Positions 1 through 6,928 of a stretch of DNA of 16,338 bases are shown piece by piece; positions within the stretch are counted from its first letter, which is position 1; every line of letters starts with the position of its first letter. The position numbers and the translations under genes are program-made. Source of the stretch: a bacterium (GTDB taxonomy: Bacteria > Planctomycetota > J058 > JAJDCP01). The notes under the pieces were generated by a model. It did not search any database and was not told where the DNA came from. It was given only the letters and a program-made list of their open reading frames with translations. Location of the stretch: positions 1-16,338 of the forward strand of contig JAUIEM010000223.1 of NCBI GenBank assembly GCA_030428695.1. Reading direction: 5' to 3'.

Positions 1-2125
1 CGAGGAAGCCGACCGGGGACGGCGACTCGAAGGGCAGCACCCCGCTGAGCATCTCGTACAGGATCACCCCGATGCTGTACAGGTCCGAGCGGTGGTCGAC
101 CGGATCGCCGGACGCCTGCTCGGGGGACATGTACTGGGGTGTCCCGGTGACGGTGCCGGCCATGCTGACGAAGATCGGGCTGCCGTCGCCGTGGGTGTCG
201 GCGGGCTCTTCGAGGATCTTGGCGACGCCGAAGTCCATGATCTTGATGAAGTCCTTACCGTCCTTCCCGTTCGTGATCATGATGTTGTCGGGCTTCAGGT
301 CGCGGTGGACGATCTTCTTCTCGTGCGCGGCGTTGACCGCGTTGAGGATCTGCAGCGCGAGCTCGGTCGTCTTCTTCAGCGGAACCGGACCCCGCTCCAT
401 CAGCGCCGTCAGGGTCTCGCCGTCGAGGAACTCCATCGCCATGAAGCACGAGCCGTCGGGCAGCTCACCCGCGTCGTAGATCTCGACGGTGTGCTTGTTC
501 TGGAACGACGACATCGCGCGGATCTCGCGCTGGAAACGCTGCAGCGTCTCCTCGTTCGTGATCAGCTCGGGGTTGATCAGCTTGATCGCGACCTCGCGCG
601 ACATCAGCTCGTGCTTGGCCTTGTACACCGAGCCCATGCCGCCCTCACCGATCTTCTCGATGATGCGGTAGTGGGCGCCGATCTTCTGCCCGATCCACGG
701 GTCGCCTCCGCCCGGATTCGGCGGCGGGAAGGCGGCGGCCGCCGCGACCGGCTCGGGCGGCGCGATCGGGTGGCCGATGCCCGAGTCCATCGGCGAGGGC
801 AGCACCATCGTCCCGCCGACCGGCGCACCCGGCGGCTGGTGCGGGCTGTTCCCCCAGCCGGCCTGCGGGTCGAAGCCCGGCGCACTGCCGACGGGGGGCC
901 CGAAGGCCTTGTGTGGCAGCGGGCTCTCTTCCGGGCCCCAGGTCGAAGCGGGCGGCGGCGGCGTGAAGTCGGAGTTCCAACCCGGCGGCGCGCGCGTCTC
1001 TTCGTCCTCGTGGTAGTCCTGAAAGGCGGGGTTCTGGAAGCCCGAGCCCCCCCCGACCGCGGCCTCGAACGGCGGCGCGTTGTCGAAGGCCTGGGGCTGG
1101 AAGCCCTGCGTCGGCGCCGGCTCGGGTTGCGCGAGCCCGCCCCCGACCGGTGACGGCCCCCAGTTCTGGCTGAACGATCCGGCCGGAGGCACCGCGGGCA
1201 GATCCTGGTTCTGGTTGTAGGACGGCTGCGGGTCAAAGGCCTTGGACGGCGGAATCACCGGCAGCCCCGCGGCCGCAGGCGGCAGCCCGGGCGTGCCCGG
1301 ATCGGGCCGCGCGAAGCCGCTGTCGTTCGCGAAGGCCGGAGCCGGCGGCACGTTCGGCAGATTGGCCGGGCTGACGCCGACGTACTCCGCAGAGGACGCC
1401 GGAGGCGGCGGCTCGCGGCGGCCGGTCGCGCGCGGGATCTGCGGCAGCGGCGTGCGTGTCGAGGGGAACTCCGCCTTCGACGGGGGCGCCTTGGCCTCAT
1501 GGAAGTCGGGCTGCAGCCGCCCGCTCGGCCGCGGCGGAACCTGCGGCACCCGCCCGCTGGACGGCGGCACACGCCCCGAGGGCCTCGGCACCCGACGGCT
1601 CGGCGGCCCGGTGCGCGCCTCGGTCGGCAGGCCAGAGGACGACGGCGCCTTCGGCTTCTCGTCCTGGTAGAGGCTGAGATCGATCGGGATCGACGGGTGT
1701 TTCTTGACGTAGTTGCGGACGAAGCGCGCGGCGTGCCGGTTGAGGATCTTCCCCTGCTCGCCCTTGAGGTCACGGTGTTGCAGCGGCGTCAGGCAGCGCT
1801 TCTTCAACAGCAGGGAGTACAGCGGCGGGCGGTTGTCGTCGGCCTTCTGCTCCTTCAGCGTCTGCTGCAGGATGTCCTTGCTGACCAGGCCGTTCTTCAG
1901 GACCAGCTTGTAGTAGACCCGCTCGGCGTCCTTGAACTGGTAGTAGCGCTTGGCGTAGTCGATGCGGTCGGCCGCCTCCTGGGTGAGGATGCCCTCGCGC
2001 ACGACGTACTGCTGCAGGCTGACATCAGCGGTCAGGTTCTGGTAGCAGTCGACGACGACGTCTTCGGGAAGAACCTTGTTGAGAACGGCTATGTTCCCAA
2101 ACAGAAGATCGCCGTAGGTCGGCAT
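1..2125 (-). CDS. Hanks-type Ser/Thr protein kinase, C-terminus cut by window edge
   Basis: The first 708 codons are present and the reading frame is still open at base 1. Residues 1 to about 150 form a helical N-terminal domain with two weak repeats of the FG-x-x-A-V...L type, resembling the small helical modules found before kinases and in GspE-like proteins. Residues about 155-480 are a Pro/Gly/Ala-rich, probably disordered linker. The kinase domain starts near 485: glycine loop GEGGMGSV at 493, VAIK lysine K515, HRDLKPDN with catalytic D609, DFG at 631, then an SPEQ activation-segment end. All catalytic residues are present, so it should be active on Ser/Thr. No membrane segment is seen before the kinase domain. 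Start: ATG with GGGAG 10 nt upstream. Substrate unknown. Everything after residue 708 lies outside the window. Confidence 0.93.
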   Translation of the reverse strand, partial: MPTYGDLLFGNIAVLNKVLPEDVVVDCYQNLTADVSLQQYVVREGILTQEAADRIDYAKRYYQFKDAERVYYKLVLKNGLVSKDILQQTLKEQKADDNRPPLYSLLLKKRCLTPLQHRDLKGEQGKILNRHAARFVRNYVKKHPSIPIDLSLYQDEKPKAPSSSGLPTEARTGPPSRRVPRPSGRVPPSSGRVPQVPPRPSGRLQPDFHEAKAPPSKAEFPSTRTPLPQIPRATGRREPPPPASSAEYVGVSPANLPNVPPAPAFANDSGFARPDPGTPGLPPAAAGLPVIPPSKAFDPQPSYNQNQDLPAVPPAGSFSQNWGPSPVGGGLAQPEPAPTQGFQPQAFDNAPPFEAAVGGGSGFQNPAFQDYHEDEETRAPPGWNSDFTPPPPASTWGPEESPLPHKAFGPPVGSAPGFDPQAGWGNSPHQPPGAPVGGTMVLPSPMDSGIGHPIAPPEPVAAAAAFPPPNPGGGDPWIGQKIGAHYRIIEKIGEGGMGSVYKAKHELMSREVAIKLINPELITNEETLQRFQREIRAMSSFQNKHTVEIYDAGELPDGSCFMAMEFLDGETLTALMERGPVPLKKTTELALQILNAVNAAHEKKIVHRDLKPDNIMITNGKDGKDFIKIMDFGVAKILEEPADTHGDGSPIFVSMAGTVTGTPQYMSPEQASGDPVDHRSDLYSIGVILYEMLSGVLPFESPSPVGFL

Positions 2126-2142
2126 AGAAACAAGGCTCCCGG

Positions 2143-2189
2143 TGTGAGTGACCCCATAGGGGGCAGGGTCCCGGCCAAGCCGGCTCACA
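2143..2189 (-). promoter_or_regulatory. Three-way-junction leader RNA before the kinase
   Basis: Read on the minus strand, the leader folds into three perfect helices: closing stem TGTGAG/CTCACA (2189-2184 with 2148-2143), hairpin CCGGC-TTG-GCCGG (2183-2171), and hairpin GACCC-11 nt-GGGTC (2170-2150). Only one base (2149) is unpaired in the junction. The closing stem ends 2 nt before the GGGAG ribosome-binding site at 2140-2136. The C-rich loop of the third hairpin could also pair with that GGG. The helices are seen directly; a control function is inferred. Confidence 0.5.
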
Positions 2190-2200
2190 ACATTTCCTAC

Positions 2201-2229
2201 AGAATAACGGGCCCGGGGCAAATTGCCAA
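2201..2229 (-). promoter_or_regulatory. Sigma70-type promoter of the kinase gene
   Basis: On the minus strand, TTGGCA (2229-2224) is followed after exactly 17 nt by TATTCT (2206-2201). This matches the -35 box at 5 of 6 positions and the -10 box at 4 of 6. Transcription would start near 2194, a few bases before the structured leader, giving a 5' UTR of about 70 nt. It lies about 100 nt past the gltX stop, so the kinase can be expressed separately from gltX. Confidence 0.55.
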
Positions 2230-2256
2230 CCGTAGCCGCGAATTCCTCGCTCTGTG

Positions 2257-2288
2257 CCGCGCTCTCCGGAACCCCTTGCCGAGCGCGG
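2257..2288 (-). terminator. Possible gltX 3' hairpin (8-bp inverted repeat)
   Basis: CCGCGCTC (2257-2264) and GAGCGCGG (2281-2288) form a perfect 8-bp stem with a 16-nt loop, starting about 40 nt after the gltX stop. The T-run (TTTT at 2289-2292) lies on the plus strand, where no gene leads into it. On the minus strand the stem lacks a U-tail. It may protect the gltX 3' end or weakly terminate; a classic intrinsic terminator for gltX is not supported. Confidence 0.3.
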
Positions 2289-2329
2289 TTTTGGCTTCCC
2301 GTGGCGGTTCGACTTCCGCCGCCCTGCGA

Positions 2330-3763
2330 TCAGCGCGGGACGAGCCCCTGCGCGATCTTCAGGCGTCCGGCGAAAGCGTCCTTGCCGATGAACTCCAGGC
2401 TCTCCCACAGGGGCAGCGACTGGCGCGCGCCGAACACCGCGACGCGCAGGATCATGAACACGTCCTTCGTCTTCTCTCCGAGCGCCTCGCACTGCTCCTT
2501 GATGAAGCTCTCGAAGTCGGCCGCGCTGGCGGGCCGGGCCTTCTTGAGCTGCTTGACGAAGTGCTTGAGCACCTTGCGCACCTGGTCCGGGCTGCCCTTC
2601 TTGGGGACGAGCAGCTCGCCGGGGTACTTCAAATCATGGCTGAGCAGGGCCGCGACCTGGCTGAGGAAGTCCGGGGCCCGCACGGTGCGGTGCTGGATGT
2701 GCGGCAGCAGCGGCGCGAAGTACGCGCTCGCCGCGCGCAACTGGTCGCACAGGTAGTCCTCGAAGACCTGCGCCTCCAGCCCGCGCAGGTAATCGCCGTT
2801 CAGGGCATCGAGCTTGACCATGTCGAAGACCGGGCCGGTCGGCTTCAGGTCGTCGAGGGCGAAGGCCTCCCGCATCTCGTCGACGGTGAAGCGCTCCTCG
2901 TCACCGGACAGCGACCAGCCCATCAGCGCGAGGAAGTTCAGCAGCGCCGCGGGGAAGTAGCCCGCCGCCCGGAACCAGGTCAGGGAGACCGGGTTCTTGC
3001 GCTTGCTGACCTTGCTCTTGTCCTTGTTGCGCAACAGCGGCAGGTGGGCGAAGACCGGCTTCTCCCAGCCGAAGGCCTCGTACAGGACGACGTGCTTCGG
3101 GGTCGAGTTGATCCACTCTTCCCCGCGGATCACGTGGGTGATCTCCATCAGGTGGTCGTCGACGACGTTCGCGAGGTGGTAGGTCGGGAAGCCGTCGGCC
3201 TTGAGCAGGATCTGGTCATCGATGCCGGCGTTGTCGAACACGATGTCCTTCTTGCGCACCACGTCGCGGAAGCTGGTCTGCCCCTCGGGCATCTTCAGCC
3301 GCACCGTGTGGGCCTCGCCGGCCGCCAGCCGGGTCTCGACCTCGTCCGGGGCGAGGCCGAGGCACTTCCGGTCGTAGCCCTGATGCGCCTGCTTGGCCTT
3401 CTGCTGCTCGGCGCGCAGGGCGTCGAGCCGCTCCTTGGTGCAGAAGCAGCGGTAGGCGGCGCCCTTCGCGATCAGCTGCGCGCAGTGCTCGCGGTAGATC
3501 TCCGTGCGCTCGGACTGCCGGTACGGCCCGTGCGGGCCGCCCTTGTCCGGGCCCTCGTCCCAGTCGAGGCCGAGCCAACGCAGGCTGTCGAGGATCGCCC
3601 GCTCCGAGGCCGCGCTCGAGCGCGCCTGGTCGGTGTCCTCGATGCGCAGGAGGAACTTCCCGCCGTGCTTGTGCGCGAAGGTGCGGTTGAACAGCGCGAC
3701 ATAGGCGGTCCCGACGTGGGGATCGCCGGTCGGGCTCGGCGCGATACGGGTGCGGACGGTCAT
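2330..3763 (-). CDS. gltX: Glutamyl-tRNA synthetase
   Basis: This 477-residue cytoplasmic class I aminoacyl-tRNA synthetase charges tRNA-Glu with glutamate, a normal length for the family. The N-terminus has the glutamate/ATP site IAPSPTGDPHVGTAY, with the HIGH-type motif as HVGT at residues 16-19. RIEDTD follows at 40-45. The KMSKS-type loop is present as KVSKR (251-255). A zinc-type C-x-C...C pattern occurs at C106, C108 and C134. The C-terminal part (about 320-477) is the helical anticodon-binding domain. Whether it also misacylates tRNA-Gln (non-discriminating type) cannot be judged here. Start ATG at 3763 immediately precedes the conserved N-terminus; the ribosome-binding site is weak (GAGCGAGG about 8 nt upstream). 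Confidence 0.97.
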   Translation of the reverse strand: MTVRTRIAPSPTGDPHVGTAYVALFNRTFAHKHGGKFLLRIEDTDQARSSAASERAILDSLRWLGLDWDEGPDKGGPHGPYRQSERTEIYREHCAQLIAKGAAYRCFCTKERLDALRAEQQKAKQAHQGYDRKCLGLAPDEVETRLAAGEAHTVRLKMPEGQTSFRDVVRKKDIVFDNAGIDDQILLKADGFPTYHLANVVDDHLMEITHVIRGEEWINSTPKHVVLYEAFGWEKPVFAHLPLLRNKDKSKVSKRKNPVSLTWFRAAGYFPAALLNFLALMGWSLSGDEERFTVDEMREAFALDDLKPTGPVFDMVKLDALNGDYLRGLEAQVFEDYLCDQLRAASAYFAPLLPHIQHRTVRAPDFLSQVAALLSHDLKYPGELLVPKKGSPDQVRKVLKHFVKQLKKARPASAADFESFIKEQCEALGEKTKDVFMILRVAVFGARQSLPLWESLEFIGKDAFAGRLKIAQGLVPR

Positions 3764-3793
3764 GCTCGGGGCCTCGCTCGGGGAAAAGCGCAG

Positions 3794-3821
3794 AGTCTAT
3801 CAGCATCGGGCGGGGGCTCAA
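3794..3821 (-). promoter_or_regulatory. Candidate gltX promoter
   Basis: In the 143-nt gap between the archease stop and the gltX start, the minus strand carries TTGAGC (3821-3816), a 16-nt spacer and TAGACT (3799-3794), each matching the sigma70 consensus at 4 of 6 positions. The predicted start near 3787 would leave a leader of about 24 nt. The match is moderate. No convincing terminator was seen in the same gap, so read-through from the archease gene remains possible. Confidence 0.35.
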
Positions 3822-3906
3822 GCCTTCACCGCGGCCGCTCCCTCTTCTACGTCTACGGATCAGGAAACGGACACGGTTTTTGAGTGAGTTGAGAAGAAGC
3901 GTTCGC

Positions 3907-4332
3907 TCAGACGTCGAAGATCACCTGCGCCCGGAAGCCCCCCTCCTCCTCACGCACGTAGAGATCGTGGAAGGTCACCGCCTTGAGCTCGGTGTGCTGG
4001 ACGTGGCGCGTGGGATCGTGGGGCTCGCCGAAGACGGTGCCCGTCGCGCGGCAGGCCGCCGCATCGACCGTCTCCAGCACGACCCGCGCGTACAGCTCCC
4101 CCTCGACGCTGTGCTGGTAGTTGACCTCGGTCAGCCACTCGACCAGCAGCGACTCGAGGTCGTCGGCCTCGACCTCGATGCGGCGCTCGAGCTCTTCCCG
4201 CACGCTCTCCGGATCGACCACCAGCCCGAGCATCGCCAGGCTGGCCTGATGGAACAGCGCGGGCAGCGTCGGACCCCAGGCGCGGATGCCGAGGTCGGCG
4301 GTGTGCTCGAAGCTCTCGTGGCCGGGGCTCAG
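3907..4332 (-). CDS. Archease (RtcB RNA-ligase activator), CTG start
   Basis: The 141-residue product has the archease hallmarks: HTADLGIRAWG near the N-terminus (H10, D13 in this numbering) and the C-terminal end VIFDV. In the family these acidic residues bind a metal ion. Archease promotes guanylylation and turnover of the RNA ligase RtcB, which repairs tRNA and other broken RNAs; no rtcB lies in this window. The length fits the family if translation starts at CTG 4332. That codon overlaps the preceding TGA as CTGA and has GGGAGGA 5 nt upstream. No ATG, GTG or TTG lies between this point and the conserved HTAD motif. Upstream in-frame starts would be inside the preceding gene. Family assignment is strong; the start is inferred. 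Confidence 0.9.
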   Translation of the reverse strand: MSPGHESFEHTADLGIRAWGPTLPALFHQASLAMLGLVVDPESVREELERRIEVEADDLESLLVEWLTEVNYQHSVEGELYARVVLETVDAAACRATGTVFGEPHDPTRHVQHTELKAVTFHDLYVREEEGGFRAQVIFDV

Positions 4333-5390
4333 CGGAATCCTCCCGGCCGCAGCACCAGGCGCCGCCCGGCGCGCTCGACCGTCAGCCGCTGGACGCTCGC
4401 GCTCAGGGTGGCGAGGCCGGCGACCGAGCGGGCGTCGACCTGCTCGATCACGTCGTCGGTGTGCAGGCCCCAGGCCGCGAGATGGCCGGGGGTCTCGACG
4501 TACCATCGGCCCTGCCAGACCACGACCTCCAGGCCGGGGGCGGGTTGGCTCGCCTCGACGCCGAAGGGCCGGGTCGCGACCAGAATGTCGGCTTCCTCCG
4601 TGCCGGCGGCCTCCGCCCCGCTGTCGACCGCCCGCGGCAGCACGACTCCGACCGGGGCGCCGAGGCGCCGCTCGATGCGGGCGGGGATGCCGAGACGACC
4701 TTCGATGTGCCCGCTGCCGGCGATCACGACCAGGCGGGCGCCGGGGGTCGTGCGGCAGAAGCGCGCCGCCGACTCGGCCATGAACTCATCCCACAGGGTC
4801 ATCGCCTGGTACATGCGCTCGAAGCCCTCCCCGCCGTGGGCTCCGTGGGCGCCGCCGAGGTTCTCCAGGAACAGCTCGCGATGGCCCGGCAGCTCGAGGT
4901 CGATCTCGGGCAGCTCGAGGCGCTCGGCCAGGCTCAGGCCGCCCAGGCCCTTGCGCCCGACCGAGCGGACCAGGTCGCGGCGCGCGTTGAGGCCGAACAG
5001 CGCCAGGCCGTTCTGCTTGGCGTAGCGGAAGATCGGCGCGTAGAGCTCCCAGTCGTAGCCCCAGGTGGTCTGCCAGGCGACCGCCTCGAGGAAGCCCGGC
5101 TCGTCGAGCTCGCCCTGCAGGTAGCGGTCGACGATCGGCTGCTGCTCGCGCCACAGCATCTCGAGGCCGATGCCGACCGGACCTTCGCCGTGCAGAGCCT
5201 TGATGACCTCGAGCTGCACCCGGTGGTGGGCGGCGTCAGGATGGCTCTCGCCGACGCACACGACGTCCCACTGGGCGAGGCTCGCCGGCAGGCGGGTCCA
5301 GGCGAGGGTCTCGCCGCTGTGCAGGTCGTGCCAGACCTGCGCGGAGCAGGGCAGGGCGCAGAGGAAGAAGACGAGCAGGCTGCGGGACAT
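4329..5390 (-). CDS. Secreted ChaN/Tiki-like (DUF399) protein with PDZ-like domain
   Basis: 353 residues. Residues 1-17 are a Sec signal peptide ending in CSA before Q18. Residues about 40-250 match the ChaN (haem-binding uptake, DUF399) family of the Tiki/TraB-like hydrolase superfamily: VGESHPDAAHHRVQ at 46-59, GLEM at 75-78, FGLNARRDLVRSVG at 132-145 and AGSGHIEGRLG at 224-234. Residues about 285-353 look like a PDZ-like domain (AAWGLHTDDVIEQVDARSV). ChaN proteins bind haem or iron, whereas Tiki relatives are metalloproteases; which applies is not decidable here. Start at ATG 5390 places the signal peptide correctly, with GGAG 5 nt upstream; the frame stays open further upstream without signal features. 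Its stop overlaps the archease start, implying translational coupling. Confidence 0.85.
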   Translation of the reverse strand: MSRSLLVFFLCALPCSAQVWHDLHSGETLAWTRLPASLAQWDVVCVGESHPDAAHHRVQLEVIKALHGEGPVGIGLEMLWREQQPIVDRYLQGELDEPGFLEAVAWQTTWGYDWELYAPIFRYAKQNGLALFGLNARRDLVRSVGRKGLGGLSLAERLELPEIDLELPGHRELFLENLGGAHGAHGGEGFERMYQAMTLWDEFMAESAARFCRTTPGARLVVIAGSGHIEGRLGIPARIERRLGAPVGVVLPRAVDSGAEAAGTEEADILVATRPFGVEASQPAPGLEVVVWQGRWYVETPGHLAAWGLHTDDVIEQVDARSVAGLATLSASVQRLTVERAGRRLVLRPGGFR

Positions 5391-5407
5391 CGGGGCTCCG
5401 GCGCTGC

Positions 5408-5425
5408 GGCGGAGGGTCCTCCGCC
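5408..5425 (-). repeat. Perfect 7-bp hairpin in the ChaN-like gene leader
   Basis: GGCGGAG and CTCCGCC (minus-strand reading) flank a 4-nt loop, 17 nt before the ATG at 5390. The 5' arm includes GGAGG, which resembles a Shine-Dalgarno sequence, but the GGAG serving the gene is separate, at 5398-5395. It could be a leader structure or an operator. The rest of the 257-nt divergent gap (5391-5647) holds the candidate plus-strand promoter; I saw no convincing minus-strand promoter in it. Confidence 0.3.
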
Positions 5426-5593
5426 TGATCCGGGGGAAGCCTACCAGCCGGCCGGTGCCATTTCCAGCGCCGTCGCCGGGGCGGCGGCTGCCGGGCGCGC
5501 AGGCCTGACCCGCCGGAGCTCCCTGGAGGGCGCCGCGAAGCGACCCGCCGCCGGGTCCGGTTCCAGGAAAGGGGATCGACGCCATCCGACGGG

Positions 5594-5621
5594 TTGACCT
5601 GCCGCCGCACCCTGCTAGGCT
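5594..5621 (+). promoter_or_regulatory. Candidate promoter of the RND/DPA operon
   Basis: TTGACC (5594-5599) is followed by a 16-nt spacer and TAGGCT (5616-5621). The -35 box matches at 5 of 6 positions and the -10 box at 3 of 6. Transcription would start near 5628, giving a leader of about 20 nt that contains GGGGGAG 4 nt before ATG 5648. This is the only promoter-like site seen in front of the five-gene unit. Confidence 0.4.
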
Positions 5622-5647
5622 CGGGGCAACCTCCGTGGGGGAGTCCT

Positions 5648-6928
5648 ATGGCCGCCCGCCCGATCGCCTCGCTGGTCTTCCGTATCATCGTCGGCCTGGC
5701 CGTCCTCGCCGCCGCCGCCGGCGGCGCGCTGCTGCTCGCGAAGCTGCGCCCCGAAGCGGCGCGCGCGGCCGCGGGACCGAAGGCCCTGCGCGTCGAGCTC
5801 AGCCCCCTCGAGCGCAGCGATCTGCGCCTGCCGATCACCTCCTACGGGCTCGTCCAGCCCCTGCGCCGCATCGCCCTCGCGGCCGAGGTCGGGGGCCGCG
5901 CCGACTCGGTGCACGCCGGCCTCGAGCCCGGCCAGTGGCTCGAGCGGGGGGAGCTGATCGTCGCCCTGGACAGCTCCCGCCAGCGCTTCGCCCTCGACCG
6001 GCTGCAGGCCCGCCTGGCGGGCGTGCTCGCCTCCCTCGACCGGGCGCGGCTCGAGGCCGCGCAGAGCGAGCGCGGCGTCGCGCTCGGCGAGACGCTGCTC
6101 GCCCTCGAGCGCGACCAGCTCGCGCGGGCGGAGACCCTGTTCCTCAACGGCAAGACCTCGGACAGCGAGGTCAAACGCCTGCGCCGCACCTCCCTGCAGC
6201 AGGAGGACGCCCTGCGCCGGCTGCGCGACCAGCGCGCCCTGGTCGTCCCGCAGCTCGCGCAGCTCGCCGCCGACAGCGCCGGGCTCGCGGTCGAGATCGC
6301 CGACGCCCGCCGCGAGCTCGCGCGCTGCACCCTGCGGGCGCCCTTCTCCGGGCGCATCCGCAGCGTCGACCTCGAGCAGTTCGAGCAGGTCCAGGCGGGC
6401 ACCCCGCTGGTCACGATCGATGACATGCGCGCCCTCGAGCTCGAGGTGCCGATCAAGCTCGCCGAGGCGGTGCTGCTCCTCGCTGGCGACCACGACGGGG
6501 CGGTCGCCGAGCGGCCCGACGCCGAGCTCAGCCTCGACCTCGGGGACGGCCGGGCCGAGCTGTGGCGGGGCCAGCTGGTGCGGCTGTTGCCGATCGACCC
6601 CGCCACCCAGACCCGCAAGGCGATCGTGCGCGTCGACGACCTCGGCGGCCTGCGCCTCGGGCTCGCCCTCGAGCCCGACGTGTTCTGCAAGGTCACCCTG
6701 CGGCCGCCGCCGCTGCGCGGCGTGCTCGCCATCCCCCGCCACCTTCTGCGGCCCGACGGCACGGTCGCCGTCTTCCGCGACGGCACCCTCGCGCTCGAGC
6801 CGGTCGAGGTCGCGCGCCAGGTCGGGGGCTGGAGCGTCCTGTCCGGCGGGCTCGACGAAGGCGCCCTGTTGATCACGACCCCGCTGGCGGTCGCGGTTCC
6901 CGGGATGGCGTTGGAGGCGGACGAATGA
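5648..6928 (+). CDS. RND efflux periplasmic adaptor (HlyD/MFP family)
   Basis: 426 residues. An N-terminal membrane segment (about 8-31) anchors it in the inner membrane. The first half of the biotinyl/lipoyl-like domain lies near 70-110 (AEVGGRADSVHAGLEPGQWL). A long alpha-helical hairpin rich in Leu, Arg, Glu and Gln follows (about 112-225). Then the second lipoyl half with LRAPFSGRIRSVD (about 229), a beta-barrel and a membrane-proximal domain. Such adaptors bridge the RND permease to an outer-membrane channel; no TolC-like gene is in the window. ATG 5648 is chosen because it has GGGGGAG 4 nt upstream and leaves a clean N-terminal membrane helix; an upstream in-frame start at 5594 would overlap the -35 box. 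The stop overlaps the next start as ATGA. Confidence 0.93.
   Translation: MAARPIASLVFRIIVGLAVLAAAAGGALLLAKLRPEAARAAAGPKALRVELSPLERSDLRLPITSYGLVQPLRRIALAAEVGGRADSVHAGLEPGQWLERGELIVALDSSRQRFALDRLQARLAGVLASLDRARLEAAQSERGVALGETLLALERDQLARAETLFLNGKTSDSEVKRLRRTSLQQEDALRRLRDQRALVVPQLAQLAADSAGLAVEIADARRELARCTLRAPFSGRIRSVDLEQFEQVQAGTPLVTIDDMRALELEVPIKLAEAVLLLAGDHDGAVAERPDAELSLDLGDGRAELWRGQLVRLLPIDPATQTRKAIVRVDDLGGLRLGLALEPDVFCKVTLRPPPLRGVLAIPRHLLRPDGTVAVFRDGTLALEPVEVARQVGGWSVLSGGLDEGALLITTPLAVAVPGMALEADE

Noticed and set aside
2143..2189. TGTGAG...CTCACA as a CRP/FNR operator
   Set aside because: The half-sites resemble CRP arms but are separated by 35 nt instead of about 6, and they fit exactly as the closing helix of the leader structure.
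1499..3883. 794-codon plus-strand open frame
   Set aside because: It runs antisense across gltX and the kinase and crosses the intergenic region. The content is repetitive Leu/Val/Arg/Asp without family motifs.
5440..5475. Sigma54-like TGGCAC on the minus strand before the ChaN-like gene
   Set aside because: The TGGCAC half is followed by GGCTG instead of TTGC at the required spacing, and no -35 pairs with the nearby TAGGCT.
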